Shown here piece by piece: positions 55,549-64,000 of a DNA stretch of 64,000 nucleotides. Position 1 is the stretch's first letter; every line of letters starts with the position of its first letter. This DNA is from an uncultured Roseovarius sp. (GTDB taxonomy: Bacteria; Pseudomonadota; Alphaproteobacteria; Rhodobacterales; Rhodobacteraceae): the NCBI GenBank assembly GCA_947496175.1, contig CANMBU010000003.1, positions 836,334 to 900,333 of the forward strand. Reading direction: 5' to 3'. Under the pieces are notes generated by a model. It did no database searches and was not told the origin of the DNA. It worked only from the letters and a program-made list of their open reading frames with translations. The position numbers and the translations under genes were made by a program.

Positions 55549-55752
55549 TTACTCAATTCGCCTGGCCTGGTCGATCAGCATAATCGGGATACCCGAGCGG
55601 ATTGGGAAAGCCAGCCCTGCAGACTCACTGATCAGTTCCTCACTCTCGGCGCTGTATTTTAGCGAGGCATGTGTCTGCGGACAGATCAACGCTTCAAGCA
55701 TCCGGCGGTCGAATTCTGAGACCTCAGTCACGCTCGTTTCAGCATCGTTCAT
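55549..55752 (-). CDS. Trm112-like protein
   Basis: 67 residues. [16 protein letters not shown] and [19 protein letters not shown] match the Trm112/UPF0434 family. Only one Cys (in ALICP) is present, so the zinc site of eukaryotic Trm112 is not complete, as usual in bacteria. Four-base overlap with the LON-domain gene (55749-55752). Confidence 0.88.
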   Translation of the reverse strand: MNDAETSVTEVSEFDRRMLEALICPQTHASLKYSAESEELISESAGLAFPIRSGIPIMLIDQARRIE

Positions 55753-56393
55753 TGCATGACTTCCCGCTCATCCCCGCTGCGCAGGGCAAACTCGATCAAC
55801 GTCACCAGTGTCTCGCGCCGCGTGGACAGGCAAGGAGCTTCCAAAAGCGCCTGCTTGTCTTCTGGATCAAACCCCAGAAGCATCGACAAAGAGTTGATCA
55901 GCAACTCATCATCTGCATCCTGAAGCGACTCCCAATCCGTGCGCAATTCGCGCGCCTCGAAATATCGCGCCAAAAGCTCCATGAAACCGTCGCGATCAAA
56001 GGTCCTGTCGCGGTCATCCGAACCCAGATCCCGTTCAAACCCGTCCCAGGACACCTCTGCCCGCCGGTATGGTGTGAACCCGTCGACCTCTTGCTGAATG
56101 CGAAATCGTGATATGCCGCAAAGCGTGATCATATAGCGGCCATCATCTGTCTCGGAAAACTGCGTCACACGTCCGGCGCATCCAATTCGATGAAGGCCGG
56201 CGCCATTCTCCCCTTTGAGCGGATTGGGTTGGATCATACCAATCAACCGGTGCGGAGTTTTCAAAGTGTCCTCCAGCATCGCGAGGTAGCGCGGCTCGAA
56301 CAAATGCAGCGGCAACCGCGAGCGCGGCAACAAAAGCGCGCCGGGCAGCGGAAACAACGAAATCGTGTCTGGAAGTTCACCCTGAATCTTCAT
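55749..56393 (-). CDS. LON substrate-binding domain protein
   Basis: 214 residues, the LON N-terminal domain alone: [34 protein letters not shown] and [20 protein letters not shown]. No ATPase or protease domain. Such standalone proteins are widespread; function not established. Followed by the Trm112-like gene and preceded by the CnoX-like gene, an order seen across alphaproteobacteria. Confidence 0.92.
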   Translation of the reverse strand: MKIQGELPDTISLFPLPGALLLPRSRLPLHLFEPRYLAMLEDTLKTPHRLIGMIQPNPLKGENGAGLHRIGCAGRVTQFSETDDGRYMITLCGISRFRIQQEVDGFTPYRRAEVSWDGFERDLGSDDRDRTFDRDGFMELLARYFEARELRTDWESLQDADDELLINSLSMLLGFDPEDKQALLEAPCLSTRRETLVTLIEFALRSGDEREVMQ

Positions 56394-56419
56394 GATGGTG
56401 ATGTAGAGCGTTCAACGCG

Positions 56420-57331
56420 TCAGGCAAATATCATTGAACTCAATTTGCGACGTCCGTTCAACACGATGGGATCATTTGGTTTAAGAGCCTCGAAAATTGT
56501 GAAGAGCTGCGTTTTCGCGGCCGCGTCATTCCACTCCCGATCCCGGCGGAAGAGCTCCAGAAGCTCATTGACCGCCTCTTCGCTCTGACCCGCGGCTTGC
56601 AAGGCCTGCGCAAGGTCAAAACGCGCCTGATGATCATCGGCATTGGCCTCAACAGCGGCGCGCAACTCAGCAACAGGCCCGGCATCCGCCGCCTGTCGCG
56701 CCAATGCAAGCTGCGCATGCGCCGCCTCTAGCTCAGGGCTTTCTGCGATCGAGGCAGGCGCGCCGTTCAGGATGGCCTCTGCCTGATCAGGATCATCCAT
56801 GGCCAGATAGCTGGCCACCAATCCGGCATAGGCCGCGGCGTTCTCTCCGTCTTCCTGCAAGATGGCCGCGAAAGTCTGAGCCGCATCCGCCGCAGCCCCT
56901 TGATCTAACATCTCTTGCGCTGCTGCCACGGCATCATCCAAACCGCCGCTGGCATCGCCCCCTGCCGCCTCAACGGTACGCGCCACAAACGCATCAATCT
57001 CGGATGGCGGAACGGCGCCCTGAAACCCGTCAATCGGCTGACCCTTGTAAAAGGCATAAACCGTGGGGATCGATTGCACCTGAAGCTGGCCTGCGATCAT
57101 CTGGTTTTCGTCCACATTGACCTTGGCCATCCTGACCGCACCCTTGGCCTTGGCCACCGCGGCCTCAAGCGCCGGACCCAGTGTTTTGCAAGGCCCGCAC
57201 CAGGGTGCCCAGAAATCCACGATCACCGGAACAGTCTGGGACATCTCGACCACTTCGGCCATGAAGTCCGCCTCTGAGACGTCCTTGATCAGATCGTCTG
57301 CAGCTGGGGTTTGACCACCGAGTTCGAGCAT
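56420..57331 (-). CDS. cnoX: Thioredoxin-like co-chaperone CnoX (YbbN)
   Basis: 303 residues from ATG 57331 with GGAGG five bases upstream. N-terminal thioredoxin domain with active site WCGPC (VDFWAPWCGPCKTLGPAL), then tetratricopeptide-like repeats (AAAYAGLVASYLAMDDPDQA, QARFDLAQALQAAGQSEEAV). Known family role: a holdase that transfers oxidised clients to GroEL/DnaK. E. coli CnoX lacks the second active-site cysteine; here both are present, so some redox activity is possible. Confidence 0.9.
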   Translation of the reverse strand: MLELGGQTPAADDLIKDVSEADFMAEVVEMSQTVPVIVDFWAPWCGPCKTLGPALEAAVAKAKGAVRMAKVNVDENQMIAGQLQVQSIPTVYAFYKGQPIDGFQGAVPPSEIDAFVARTVEAAGGDASGGLDDAVAAAQEMLDQGAAADAAQTFAAILQEDGENAAAYAGLVASYLAMDDPDQAEAILNGAPASIAESPELEAAHAQLALARQAADAGPVAELRAAVEANADDHQARFDLAQALQAAGQSEEAVNELLELFRRDREWNDAAAKTQLFTIFEALKPNDPIVLNGRRKLSSMIFA

Positions 57332-57575
57332 AACAGCCTCCGGGTTCATCATTTGGATCAGTTGGCCGTTACATGGCGTAGCCCGCCGCGTTCTGCAAGA
57401 GGCAGTGTTTGCGGGTGAATGAGTTTAACCTTTGGCTTCAGTACGACCCGACGCTTAAAGTGAGGTTTGTGTGGAATGGCGGCTTGGAGCCCCTAGCGAC
57501 AGATGCCGCGCGGTGTCCGAATGTCTGCTCCGCGCGGTTGCCTTGATTAATCGGCAAAGCTCGGGTGCGTTTCTC
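57332..57575. other. Gap with inverted CCGCGCGG copies
   Basis: 244 bases without a supported gene. CCGCGCGG occurs at 57506-57513 and 57530-57537 and is itself palindromic, so the two copies can form a stem of eight bases. A 43-codon plus-strand frame that begins with VNEFNLWLQYDP near 57415 is probably chance. Confidence 0.3.
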
Positions 57576-58547
57576 CTACTCGTAGTCTAATGACCCTAAA
57601 TCATAGACTATCCAATTTTTGTCAGTGAATACGTGCAGTTTGTTGCCCCGCGCCCTCATCTTGATCTTATCCGCATTGATCCCTGCAGGCAGGCTAAGTG
57701 AAAGCTTGCGCCTATGAACCAGCTTCCCCTTGTACAGATTTGTTGCATGGAAAGTGGTGGCAGGTTCGCGATACTGGCTTGAAAACACAAACCTATGCCC
57801 ATCTGTGACGAAGCTGTGTGAGCCACCTATTGGGGTTTCAATGTATTCAACTGAAAAGTCATCAGTGACCCTTGCGACCTTAAAGGCGGTATAGAAGTAA
57901 AACCAAACCCCGAGCGGACTCACGTTCATCGCATAGCAATCGTCTATATGCTCGCTGGCGTCTTCCCGATTGTGTTGCCAGAGCAGCTCCCCTGTACGGT
58001 CGAAGCAATTGACCCCACCCGCGCCCAGCCCAGTTGGCCCCGGGTGCGACCAGCCAAAGTTGCCGAACACCCCTTCATCGAAATAGGAAATCCAAATTCG
58101 GTCAGTACAATCTATGCCGACATCTTCAATACCGTCTCCAAAGCAAACGCGTTTTGCAGTCTTGGCTCCCCGTTCGATCAGTGCGCCATTCAAGTCAAAG
58201 TCTTCTTTGGAACGCCAAGAGCTTCTTGCGCCAACCAATAGGGACCCCCCATCAGAGAACTGATCAACGTACGGGAACGTAATGTTCATTGCCGGAAGTT
58301 TAATCGTTTCCGCTCCTGCGCCGCTCTGAACGACAAGCGAAAAATCCAAGTCAGACGCAGAACGCGACTTGGGAAAAATGCCAATTCCTCGGGTCTCTTT
58401 TGCAGATGCGTTGGCTTGGTCGTCCCTATTGGCGGTCAATAACAACGCGTTTCCTTTGGCATCGACCGAAGTCGCAACTATCGATGCCTTAGAATCTGGC
58501 AGCGCCAGCGTTTCTACCGATATGGGTTCCCATGTTGGGTTTCTCAT
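57576..58547 (-). CDS. Unknown protein, beta-propeller-like, AT-richer than neighbours
   Basis: 323 residues with many short beta-type segments and repeated Trp/Tyr/Gly positions (DRIWISYFDEGVFGNFGWS, GVWFYFYTAFKVARV, GGSHSFVTDGHRFVFSS). No signal peptide or membrane helix. Not recognised. Codon use is more AT-rich than in the flanking core genes. The ATG overlaps by four bases the stop of a possible small upstream gene (58544-58547). Confidence 0.7.
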   Translation of the reverse strand: MRNPTWEPISVETLALPDSKASIVATSVDAKGNALLLTANRDDQANASAKETRGIGIFPKSRSASDLDFSLVVQSGAGAETIKLPAMNITFPYVDQFSDGGSLLVGARSSWRSKEDFDLNGALIERGAKTAKRVCFGDGIEDVGIDCTDRIWISYFDEGVFGNFGWSHPGPTGLGAGGVNCFDRTGELLWQHNREDASEHIDDCYAMNVSPLGVWFYFYTAFKVARVTDDFSVEYIETPIGGSHSFVTDGHRFVFSSQYREPATTFHATNLYKGKLVHRRKLSLSLPAGINADKIKMRARGNKLHVFTDKNWIVYDLGSLDYE

Positions 58548-58756
58548 TGAAATTTACCAATGCTTTTAGCTAGCTCTAGCCCAAGATCAAAAATTGGCCA
58601 ACCTAGGCCGATTTTTCGTAGTCGGACACTTGCCCTATGGTTGCGAACAGCAGCAAAGTCCACACTACCGCCTTTCAAAACAGTCTCTTTTCTAACCAAA
58701 CTCATTGGATCTTGAGTTGGAGCTCTTGGCGGACCTTCGTTCGTTTCAACACACAT
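58544..58756 (-). CDS. Possible small gene before the unknown protein
   Basis: 70 codons from ATG 58756 (53 from an inner ATG at 58705), sharing the codon bias of the next gene and ending with a TGA inside the next ATG. Basic, with NHRASVRLRKIGLGW. No Shine-Dalgarno is seen, so support is weak. The rest of 58548-58820 holds nothing else recognisable. Confidence 0.3.
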   Translation of the reverse strand: MCVETNEGPPRAPTQDPMSLVRKETVLKGGSVDFAAVRNHRASVRLRKIGLGWPIFDLGLELAKSIGKFQ

Positions 58757-58820
58757 GACATCACGTGCCGCAGGCCTGTTGTGCCGGCGGCGGTCTATAA
58801 TCAGATGTGCTCCGGGCGTG

Positions 58821-59111
58821 TTAGACCTTCGGCAACGGCAAACACCCCGGCAACCCCGCAGGAAGCACCACACGTCCCCCTGCCCGGTAAAGCGCCATGC
58901 CCAGACCCTCGGTATCGCTGCGCACGGCAACCCAAAGGCCCCCACCGCCGACCACTGCGGCGCCTTCCGGCAAGTTGGCCACAAAGTCGTCACTCGGCAA
59001 AAGAACAATCGCGCCAGGGGCCGCGTCACTGGCCACCATCACAGTCAAAACTGTGGCCAACCACCCTCCTGCCACACAGATCAGCGCAATCACCCACGTC
59101 CTAATAGTCAT
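58821..59111 (-). CDS. Small exported or membrane protein, last gene of the FAD oxidase operon
   Basis: 96 residues from ATG 59111, overlapping the preceding gene's stop by 11 bases. N-terminal hydrophobic stretch (WVIALICVAGGWLATVLTVM) as signal anchor, then a Gly/Val-rich domain. Family not recognised; found next to the 355-residue membrane-anchored protein. Confidence 0.65.
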   Translation of the reverse strand: MTIRTWVIALICVAGGWLATVLTVMVASDAAPGAIVLLPSDDFVANLPEGAAVVGGGGLWVAVRSDTEGLGMALYRAGGRVVLPAGLPGCLPLPKV

Positions 59112-60168
59112 GGATATGTTCCAGCCTGAGCCGGTCCGGGCCGCTGGCCACCTGCATCTGCCGCAGACGCGCGGCCAGATCACTGACCTTCAGAAGCACC
59201 AGATGACGGGTGTCGCCATAGCCCTGCCGCGCAAAGCTGTGCAGCGCGCCATCGGTGGTCTCGGCCTGAGACAGGGCGGTGAACATGATGTCGTCATTGC
59301 CCGCAATCTCGACAAACTCCGCCCCCTGCCCGGCCATCTGGACAAGCAACTCTGTCAACTCCCGATAGCGCGGCGTTTCGATCTCGATGCCTTCGGCGCG
59401 CGTGTCAATGAACGTGACACCGTCCAGCGCCTCGATCTGCTCACGCTCTAGCCCACTTACGATAATCCGCAGGCTCAGCTCATCCGGCCCCACCTGCTCG
59501 ACCGCGTTGCCAATCACCCGCGCGTAAGCGGCCTTGATCTTGTACTCCGTGCCCAGCGCTGCTGCGCGTTCCACATCGCGGAACTGATCCGTGGCGTTGG
59601 TCAAAAGGTCTTCGCGGTCGCTGTCGAAATCCCATTTGAACCACGGCACCTGCTGCAGGAACGCGGCATAGGCCCGCGCCTGATCGGCAGAGAGTTCATC
59701 AAGCGGCGCGCGCGCCTCACCCCGCTGCCAGGCCGCAGCCCGGCCCAGCGTTTCCTCATAGGCGGCTTTTGCCAAAAGCTCTGCTGTAAAGCTGACGCCG
59801 ATCACATAGACCATGCGCTTGGTGTCCCAATCCATGCCGCCGTGATCGGCAGAGGCAAAACTCAACTCGCAAAGCGAGGACCAAAAGCCGCCAATGGCCT
59901 GCAGATAGCCAAACTCATGCGGGTCGCCCGTGCTGATCACCTGGGCATAGTCGTCATAGGCATGCACGATATGCCATTCGGGGTAAGTCATCAGCGTGCG
60001 TGCCTCAGAGCGGTGATGCTCAGGCGGCAGGATGGCGGTGTATGTGGCATCCTTGGTTTTTGGAATGCAGGCCAGCTCATTATAGCCCGCAGGCAAGAGC
60101 AGGCCGATCACCAATACGACCAGCAACAGGACCAGCCGCACGGCCCATTTGAACAAACGCCGCATCAC
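59101..60168 (-). CDS. Membrane-anchored protein of unknown function
   Basis: 355 residues, GTG at 60168 or ATG three bases later. N-terminal helix (AVRLVLLLVVLVIGLLLPAG) anchors a periplasmic domain of about 320 residues with TLMTYPEWHIVHAYDDYAQV and GYLQAIGGFWSSLCELSFA conserved-looking segments. Not recognised. One base after the four-helix gene and in the same run as the Tat FAD oxidase, suggesting it works with that enzyme. Confidence 0.75.
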   Translation of the reverse strand: MMRRLFKWAVRLVLLLVVLVIGLLLPAGYNELACIPKTKDATYTAILPPEHHRSEARTLMTYPEWHIVHAYDDYAQVISTGDPHEFGYLQAIGGFWSSLCELSFASADHGGMDWDTKRMVYVIGVSFTAELLAKAAYEETLGRAAAWQRGEARAPLDELSADQARAYAAFLQQVPWFKWDFDSDREDLLTNATDQFRDVERAAALGTEYKIKAAYARVIGNAVEQVGPDELSLRIIVSGLEREQIEALDGVTFIDTRAEGIEIETPRYRELTELLVQMAGQGAEFVEIAGNDDIMFTALSQAETTDGALHSFARQGYGDTRHLVLLKVSDLAARLRQMQVASGPDRLRLEHIHDY

Positions 60169-60169
60169 G

Positions 60170-60577
60170 TCACGCCCCCCGGTCGAGCTTCAGCCCGGCA
60201 AAGAGCGCAAAGCCCCCCAGACCGATATGCGGCAGGTTCGCGAGGATACGCGGCACCGAAAGTGAGAAGCCTTCAGAAGGGTTGGAGAAGATCGCCAGAT
60301 CGAGAAAGCCGTATGCCGTGAATATCCCAAAGATCCCGTCGGCCAGATACAGCGCGCCAAAGATGACCAGAAAAATCTTCGCTGCGCGATGGCTAATCAG
60401 GGCCGCCGACAGCGCCCAGAGGGCTGAGACCACATGCAGCGCATCGTCAAACGGATCGAGCGCGAAGATACCAAAGGCCAGACCGTTTTCATCGGTCAGT
60501 CCAGGAATGTAATTCAGCGACGCCGCCACAAGCAGCGCCACAGTGTAGAACAAACAAATTTTACGCAATAATGTCAT
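60170..60577 (-). CDS. Four-helix membrane protein, DUF4383-like
   Basis: 135 residues from ATG 60577, overlapping the FAD oxidase stop (ATGA 60574-60577). Four hydrophobic segments; YTVALLVAASLNYIPGLT, DDALHVVSALWALSAALIS and ANLPHIGLGGFALFAGLKL match the DUF4383 pattern with a His in helices 2 and 4, possible heme or metal ligands. No characterised member. Confidence 0.7.
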   Translation of the reverse strand: MTLLRKICLFYTVALLVAASLNYIPGLTDENGLAFGIFALDPFDDALHVVSALWALSAALISHRAAKIFLVIFGALYLADGIFGIFTAYGFLDLAIFSNPSEGFSLSVPRILANLPHIGLGGFALFAGLKLDRGA

Positions 60578-62061
60578 AGCTGGCTCAAATACTGGTCCCA
60601 AAGGTTGTTACGAAAGACAAGGCTTGGATCAAGCGCCCGTTTGGCCTCTGCAAATTCCTGTGCACGCGGGTATCCGCGCCGCATCTGGGTGACCGTGGCA
60701 TGTGGGCGATACGGCAAGTAATACGTCCCGCCAATGGCAATCACCCCGTCAATCAACTCCCGCGTCATGCGTGCCATGTCGGCCTCGCCGCGCCGTGTCA
60801 TTTCCTGACTGAACGACATCACCGCCGCAATCCGTGGCACCGGCGCATAGGAGAGCCAGCTATCGGGATCGGTGTCGATATAGCGCAAGGTCACGTTCAG
60901 GAACTCCTGGAAGGATCCGGGGATCACGCGCTGGCACAATTCGACAAACTCGGCAAACCGCTCCGGGCTGACGAAATACTCATGCAGGATATCCGTGCGA
61001 TCCGGATTACGATCATCGAGCGTGAGAACCGGCTCATTCATCAGCGAATTGCGTGTGGCCACGCCATCGCCGACAGAGGGGCCAAGATCGGTTTCAAACC
61101 ACCAGCGCAGGGATTTTGCAGGCTCATTGCCCAGCTGCCAGCGGTAGACCCGGCTGGCGATATGCGCCATTGCGCCCGAGCCTGACGCAGCGGGCAGACC
61201 GGATTGATCTTCGGTCGCACGATATGTGATCATCAGCGCCTTTTCGAAAAAGCTCTCACGCTCCACATTGAGTCGCCCATAGGCCATCGTGACCGCCGGG
61301 TCCGAGAGAGCTTCGACAAAACGTGTGCCATAGTCTTTGGCCGGGAGCTCCTCGAATGTCGGCTCAAGCCGCGTGTTGCGTTCCATCTCGACCACCATCT
61401 CGGTGATCGCCCCGGTCAACCCGTAGCCTCCCATCGTCTGACCAAAAAGATCGGCGTTCTGCGTGCGCGAACACGTCACCAATTCCCCATCCGCCAGAAC
61501 CATATCAAAGCTTTGCACAGTCGCCCCCATCGGCCCCATCTTCACCGGCCAACCATGGGCGTTGACACAAAACGTCGCCGCAACGCCAAAATCGTGGTTC
61601 GACTGCATCACCTTGGGACCAAAGCCGATAGGGTCGAGTGCCGAGATCACCTCGGCCCAAGTTGTACCCGCCTGCACCCGGCAGGTACCAGCGTCTGTGT
61701 CAGGCTCCACAAAGCCACCCTGATAAGTGATCGCGTGCCCGTCTCGCGGAATAGCCTGCGCGCCCATGGAATGACGCGCGGCACTGACATTCACCGCCCG
61801 GCCCGAGGTGCGCGCAATCCGGATTTCATCGCGCAGCGCCTCCACCAACGCGTCGTCACGGCTGTTTTCCAGGATCAAGTGCTTGTGAATGGGTGTCTCG
61901 GATAGACCGCTGGCATCATTGAGCGTGCCCTCTGCCCCGCTCGGCTTGATCCAGGTGACACCGTCATAGCTGGGCAAATCTGCACCCAGCCGGTGCGTCA
62001 CCAACCCGCCGATCAGGGCACCGCCACCCAGTAAAAGCGCACGTCTCGAAAGCTTGCGCAT
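60574..62061 (-). CDS. Tat-exported FAD-linked oxidase (aldonolactone oxidase-like)
   Basis: 495 residues. Tat signal KLSRRALLLGGGALIGGLV. FAD-binding PCMH-type domain with AARHSMGAQAIPRDGHAIT (His in the usual flavin-attachment area) and TMGGYGLTGAITEMV; C-terminal ALO-like region ending LDPSLVFRNNLWDQYL. Related enzymes oxidise sugar lactones such as D-arabinono-1,4-lactone. First gene of an operon with three uncharacterised membrane proteins. Substrate and electron acceptor are unknown. Confidence 0.88.
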   Translation of the reverse strand: MRKLSRRALLLGGGALIGGLVTHRLGADLPSYDGVTWIKPSGAEGTLNDASGLSETPIHKHLILENSRDDALVEALRDEIRIARTSGRAVNVSAARHSMGAQAIPRDGHAITYQGGFVEPDTDAGTCRVQAGTTWAEVISALDPIGFGPKVMQSNHDFGVAATFCVNAHGWPVKMGPMGATVQSFDMVLADGELVTCSRTQNADLFGQTMGGYGLTGAITEMVVEMERNTRLEPTFEELPAKDYGTRFVEALSDPAVTMAYGRLNVERESFFEKALMITYRATEDQSGLPAASGSGAMAHIASRVYRWQLGNEPAKSLRWWFETDLGPSVGDGVATRNSLMNEPVLTLDDRNPDRTDILHEYFVSPERFAEFVELCQRVIPGSFQEFLNVTLRYIDTDPDSWLSYAPVPRIAAVMSFSQEMTRRGEADMARMTRELIDGVIAIGGTYYLPYRPHATVTQMRRGYPRAQEFAEAKRALDPSLVFRNNLWDQYLSQL

Positions 62062-62164
62062 CGCATCCCTCTCTTACGCCCCATAATGCCATCTTTGCAG
62101 CAAAGGCGCCAAATGCCAGGTCCGGAAACCCTGACTTTTTCAATCAACACATTGGGTTTGCACC

Positions 62165-62207
62165 AGAAATTGCGCATTTTCTGGGCCATTTTCCGCAAAG
62201 AAAATGG
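62165..62207 (-). terminator. Two hairpins after the exonuclease III gene
   Basis: CCATTTTC (62186-62193) and GAAAATGG (62200-62207), six-base loop, followed by an 18-base imperfect palindrome at 62165-62182 (AGAAATTGCGCATTTTCT). Situated 16 bases after the xth stop on the minus strand; likely a tandem terminator. Confidence 0.55.
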
Positions 62208-62222
62208 TCTCTTTGAGGGCAA

Positions 62223-63011
62223 TCAGAGGTCAAAAGTCGCGAAAACCGGCGCATGATCTGAAGGCTTTTCCCATCCGCGCGCATCGCGCAGGATACGGCT
62301 GGAATGTGCGGCCGCGGAGATATCAGCACTGGCCCAGATATGATCCAGCCTGCGCCCTTTATCGGCCGCATCCCAGTCGCGGGCGCGGTAGGACCACCAG
62401 CTGTAAAGCTGACCTTCAGGGATGTCGGCGCGGGTGACATCTGACCAGCCGCCTGCGTCCATGACATCACCGAAATGCTCCACTTCGATCGGTGTGTGAC
62501 TCACAACTTTCAAAAGCTGTTTGTGACTCCAGACGTCATCCTCACGCGGCGCGATATTGAGGTCACCCACCAGAATGGCTTTCTCAGGCCGCTCGGCCCT
62601 GAACCAGTCGCGCATATCGGTCAGATAGTCGAGCTTCTGACCAAACTTTTCATTCACTTCACGGTCCGGCACATCACCTCCCGCAGGGACGTAGAAATTG
62701 TGAATGACCGTCCCATTCTCCAATCGTCCCGCCACGTGACGCGCATGGCCCAGCCCGGCAAAATCCTTATCGCCCAAGTCTTCAATCGGCAGTTTCGACA
62801 GGATCGCAACACCGTTGTAGCCCTTCTGACCCCGCGCAATCATGTGCGTGTATCCCAACGCGGCAAACCCTTCTGTCGGGATTTTTTCAACAGGGGATTT
62901 GCACTCCTGCAAGCAAAGGACATCCGGCCCCTCTTCGCTCAACAGCTTGGCAACAATCGGCTCGCGCAAGCGCACCGAATTGATGTTCCAGGTGGCAAGG
63001 GTAAAGGGCAT
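62223..63011 (-). CDS. xth: Exodeoxyribonuclease III
   Basis: 262 residues. AP endonuclease/exonuclease family: metal-binding Glu in CLQECKSP, catalytic GDLNIAPREDDVW, and C-terminal His in KPSDHAPVFATF. Cuts 5' to abasic sites in base excision repair. Eighteen bases after the alpha/beta hydrolase gene. Confidence 0.96.
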   Translation of the reverse strand: MPFTLATWNINSVRLREPIVAKLLSEEGPDVLCLQECKSPVEKIPTEGFAALGYTHMIARGQKGYNGVAILSKLPIEDLGDKDFAGLGHARHVAGRLENGTVIHNFYVPAGGDVPDREVNEKFGQKLDYLTDMRDWFRAERPEKAILVGDLNIAPREDDVWSHKQLLKVVSHTPIEVEHFGDVMDAGGWSDVTRADIPEGQLYSWWSYRARDWDAADKGRRLDHIWASADISAAAHSSRILRDARGWEKPSDHAPVFATFDL

Positions 63012-63029
63012 GGCAGCGTCCTGACCAAA

Positions 63030-64000
63030 TTACTGGGTGGTTCGCTTTGCAATAAGCCCCAGCGCATCCCTAAGCGCAAGCCCGAACGCGTCGGGTGTTT
63101 CGATCTGCGGGATGTGGCCACTGTCAGATATCATCAGCAGATGTGAATCCGGCGTGAGTTCCGTTAATTCCGCCCCCTGCTCCAGCGGCGTCACAGTGTC
63201 TTCCTCGCCCCAGATATAGACCACCGGAAGCGTCAGCACCCCATAGTTTTCGGGCCGTGTGCTCAGCGCGTCTTGGGGCGGCACCAGGAGCGAAGGCAGC
63301 CAATCTGAGTAAGCACTTGTGGTGCCCTTTCGAACCAAGGGTTGCGTCAGCACGGCCACCACCTCATCACTCGCGGCCCCCTTAACGTGGATAAGCCCCT
63401 TGAGCAGCGTCCGGGTCAGCATCGGGTTCGTCATGGTCAGAGCCGTCGCCGCATCGCGCGCCACTTTGACACCCAGCGGAAAAGGCAAGGTCTTGCCGCT
63501 GTCGTGACTGCCCAATCCCAGCGCGCCGTCCACGACAATAAGCGCCGTGAATGCCGACGGATCTTGCATGACCGCCTCGACGCCCGGCGCAGCCCCGACC
63601 GAATGCGCCACCAGGATAGGCTTGGTGCCAAGAGCTGTGACCAGGGCATGCAGACGCTCGGCCTGCCGCGTCCGCGCGTAATTGCCGTCATCGGCATGGT
63701 CAGAAAATCCAAAGGGCGGCGTGTCAAAGGCGACTGCGCGCCATCCCTCGGCGCCCATCTGTTTCAAAGTTGGCGCCCACAGACCCGACCACGCGGCCGT
63801 ACCATGCGCAAAGAGCAGCATCGGCCCATCTTCCGGTCCTTCTTCCCAGACAAAAAACGACCCTTCGGAGGTCTCGACCAGCCGCCCTTCAGAAGGAAGT
63901 ATGTCAGTGCGCTCTTCGCTTTCCCTCAGAAAAGCCGCGCCCCGCCCCACGAACAACACCGCCAGCGCAGCCACGCCAAGCCAGAACAACGATCTGGTAA
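63030..64000 (-). CDS. Alpha/beta hydrolase, 5' end at the window edge
   Basis: At least 319 residues; a TTG at 63989 can start it but the frame stays open to the end of the window, so the true start is uncertain. N-terminal hydrophobic anchor (FWLGVAALAVLFVGRGA). Nucleophile Ser in LVAHSVGAAPG, acid in IWGEEDTVTP and His in ISDSGHIPQIETP complete the triad. Substrate unknown. Confidence 0.87.
   Translation of the reverse strand, partial: TRSLFWLGVAALAVLFVGRGAAFLRESEERTDILPSEGRLVETSEGSFFVWEEGPEDGPMLLFAHGTAAWSGLWAPTLKQMGAEGWRAVAFDTPPFGFSDHADDGNYARTRQAERLHALVTALGTKPILVAHSVGAAPGVEAVMQDPSAFTALIVVDGALGLGSHDSGKTLPFPLGVKVARDAATALTMTNPMLTRTLLKGLIHVKGAASDEVVAVLTQPLVRKGTTSAYSDWLPSLLVPPQDALSTRPENYGVLTLPVVYIWGEEDTVTPLEQGAELTELTPDSHLLMISDSGHIPQIETPDAFGLALRDALGLIAKRTTQ

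Noticed and set aside
1-64000. CRISPR array, prophage or insertion sequence
   Set aside because: No regularly spaced repeats, no integrase or transposase and no structural phage genes were seen.

Overview
The window is a GC-rich chromosomal segment from an alphaproteobacterium, almost certainly Rhodobacterales of the Roseobacter group. The main reasons are a dimethylsulfoniopropionate (DMSP) demethylase gene (dmdA, 49388-50491) next to acrylyl-CoA reductase acuI, tandem DUF2484 genes inside the division and cell-wall (dcw) cluster, aerobic cobaltochelatase genes cobS/cobT, and the gene order mraZ to ftsZ-lpxC-bamD-recN. No phage, transposase, CRISPR array, rRNA or tRNA was found.

Layout. 1-8026: the 3' part of glmS, an AlkD-like gene, a lipoprotein, moaA, waaA with a core glycosyltransferase, a DUF4177 protein, a J-domain protein, and a small two-gene membrane-protein unit that I cannot assign. 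8133-10635: an ECF sigma / anti-sigma / fasciclin / exported MsrB block. 10779-14014: cobS and cobT with a small convergent coiled-coil gene between them. 14235-22870: lipoprotein, aminopeptidase P, DUF427, a D-lactate dehydrogenase-type flavoprotein, a CLC protein, an iron-binding periplasmic protein and a lytic transglycosylase.

22930-46832 (all minus strand) is a near-complete dcw cluster read in the order mraZ, rsmH, ftsL, ftsI, murE, murF, mraY, an ACT-like gene, murD, ftsW, murG, murC, two DUF2484 genes, a small membrane protein, murB, ddl, ftsQ, ftsA, ftsZ. It continues into lpxC, bamD and recN. Many neighbours overlap by four bases (ATGA or GTGA), so translation is probably coupled. 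The ftsA-ftsZ gap has a perfect DnaA box and a GANTC site.

47487-52784 (minus) is a tightly packed run DUF2182, DUF1326, DinB, a small Cys protein, dmdA, acuI, a GNAT acetyltransferase and a damaged ridA-like gene, ending at a strong terminator. A divergent GntR/FCD regulator (52853-53590) shares with it a 38-base (to the TTG) or 68-base (to the ATG) intergenic region carrying a perfect inverted repeat. This is the most interesting unit: a candidate GntR-controlled DMSP demethylation operon with several genes of unknown role.

53604-64000: an AraC regulator divergent from a Tat-exported cysteine hydrolase, with 17-base direct repeats between them; Trm112-like, LON-domain and CnoX-like genes; an AT-richer unknown gene; a four-gene operon built round a Tat-exported FAD oxidase; exonuclease III; and an alpha/beta hydrolase cut by the window edge. 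Start codons were moved inward from the longest frame wherever a Shine-Dalgarno sequence, family alignment or overlap with the upstream stop supported it.
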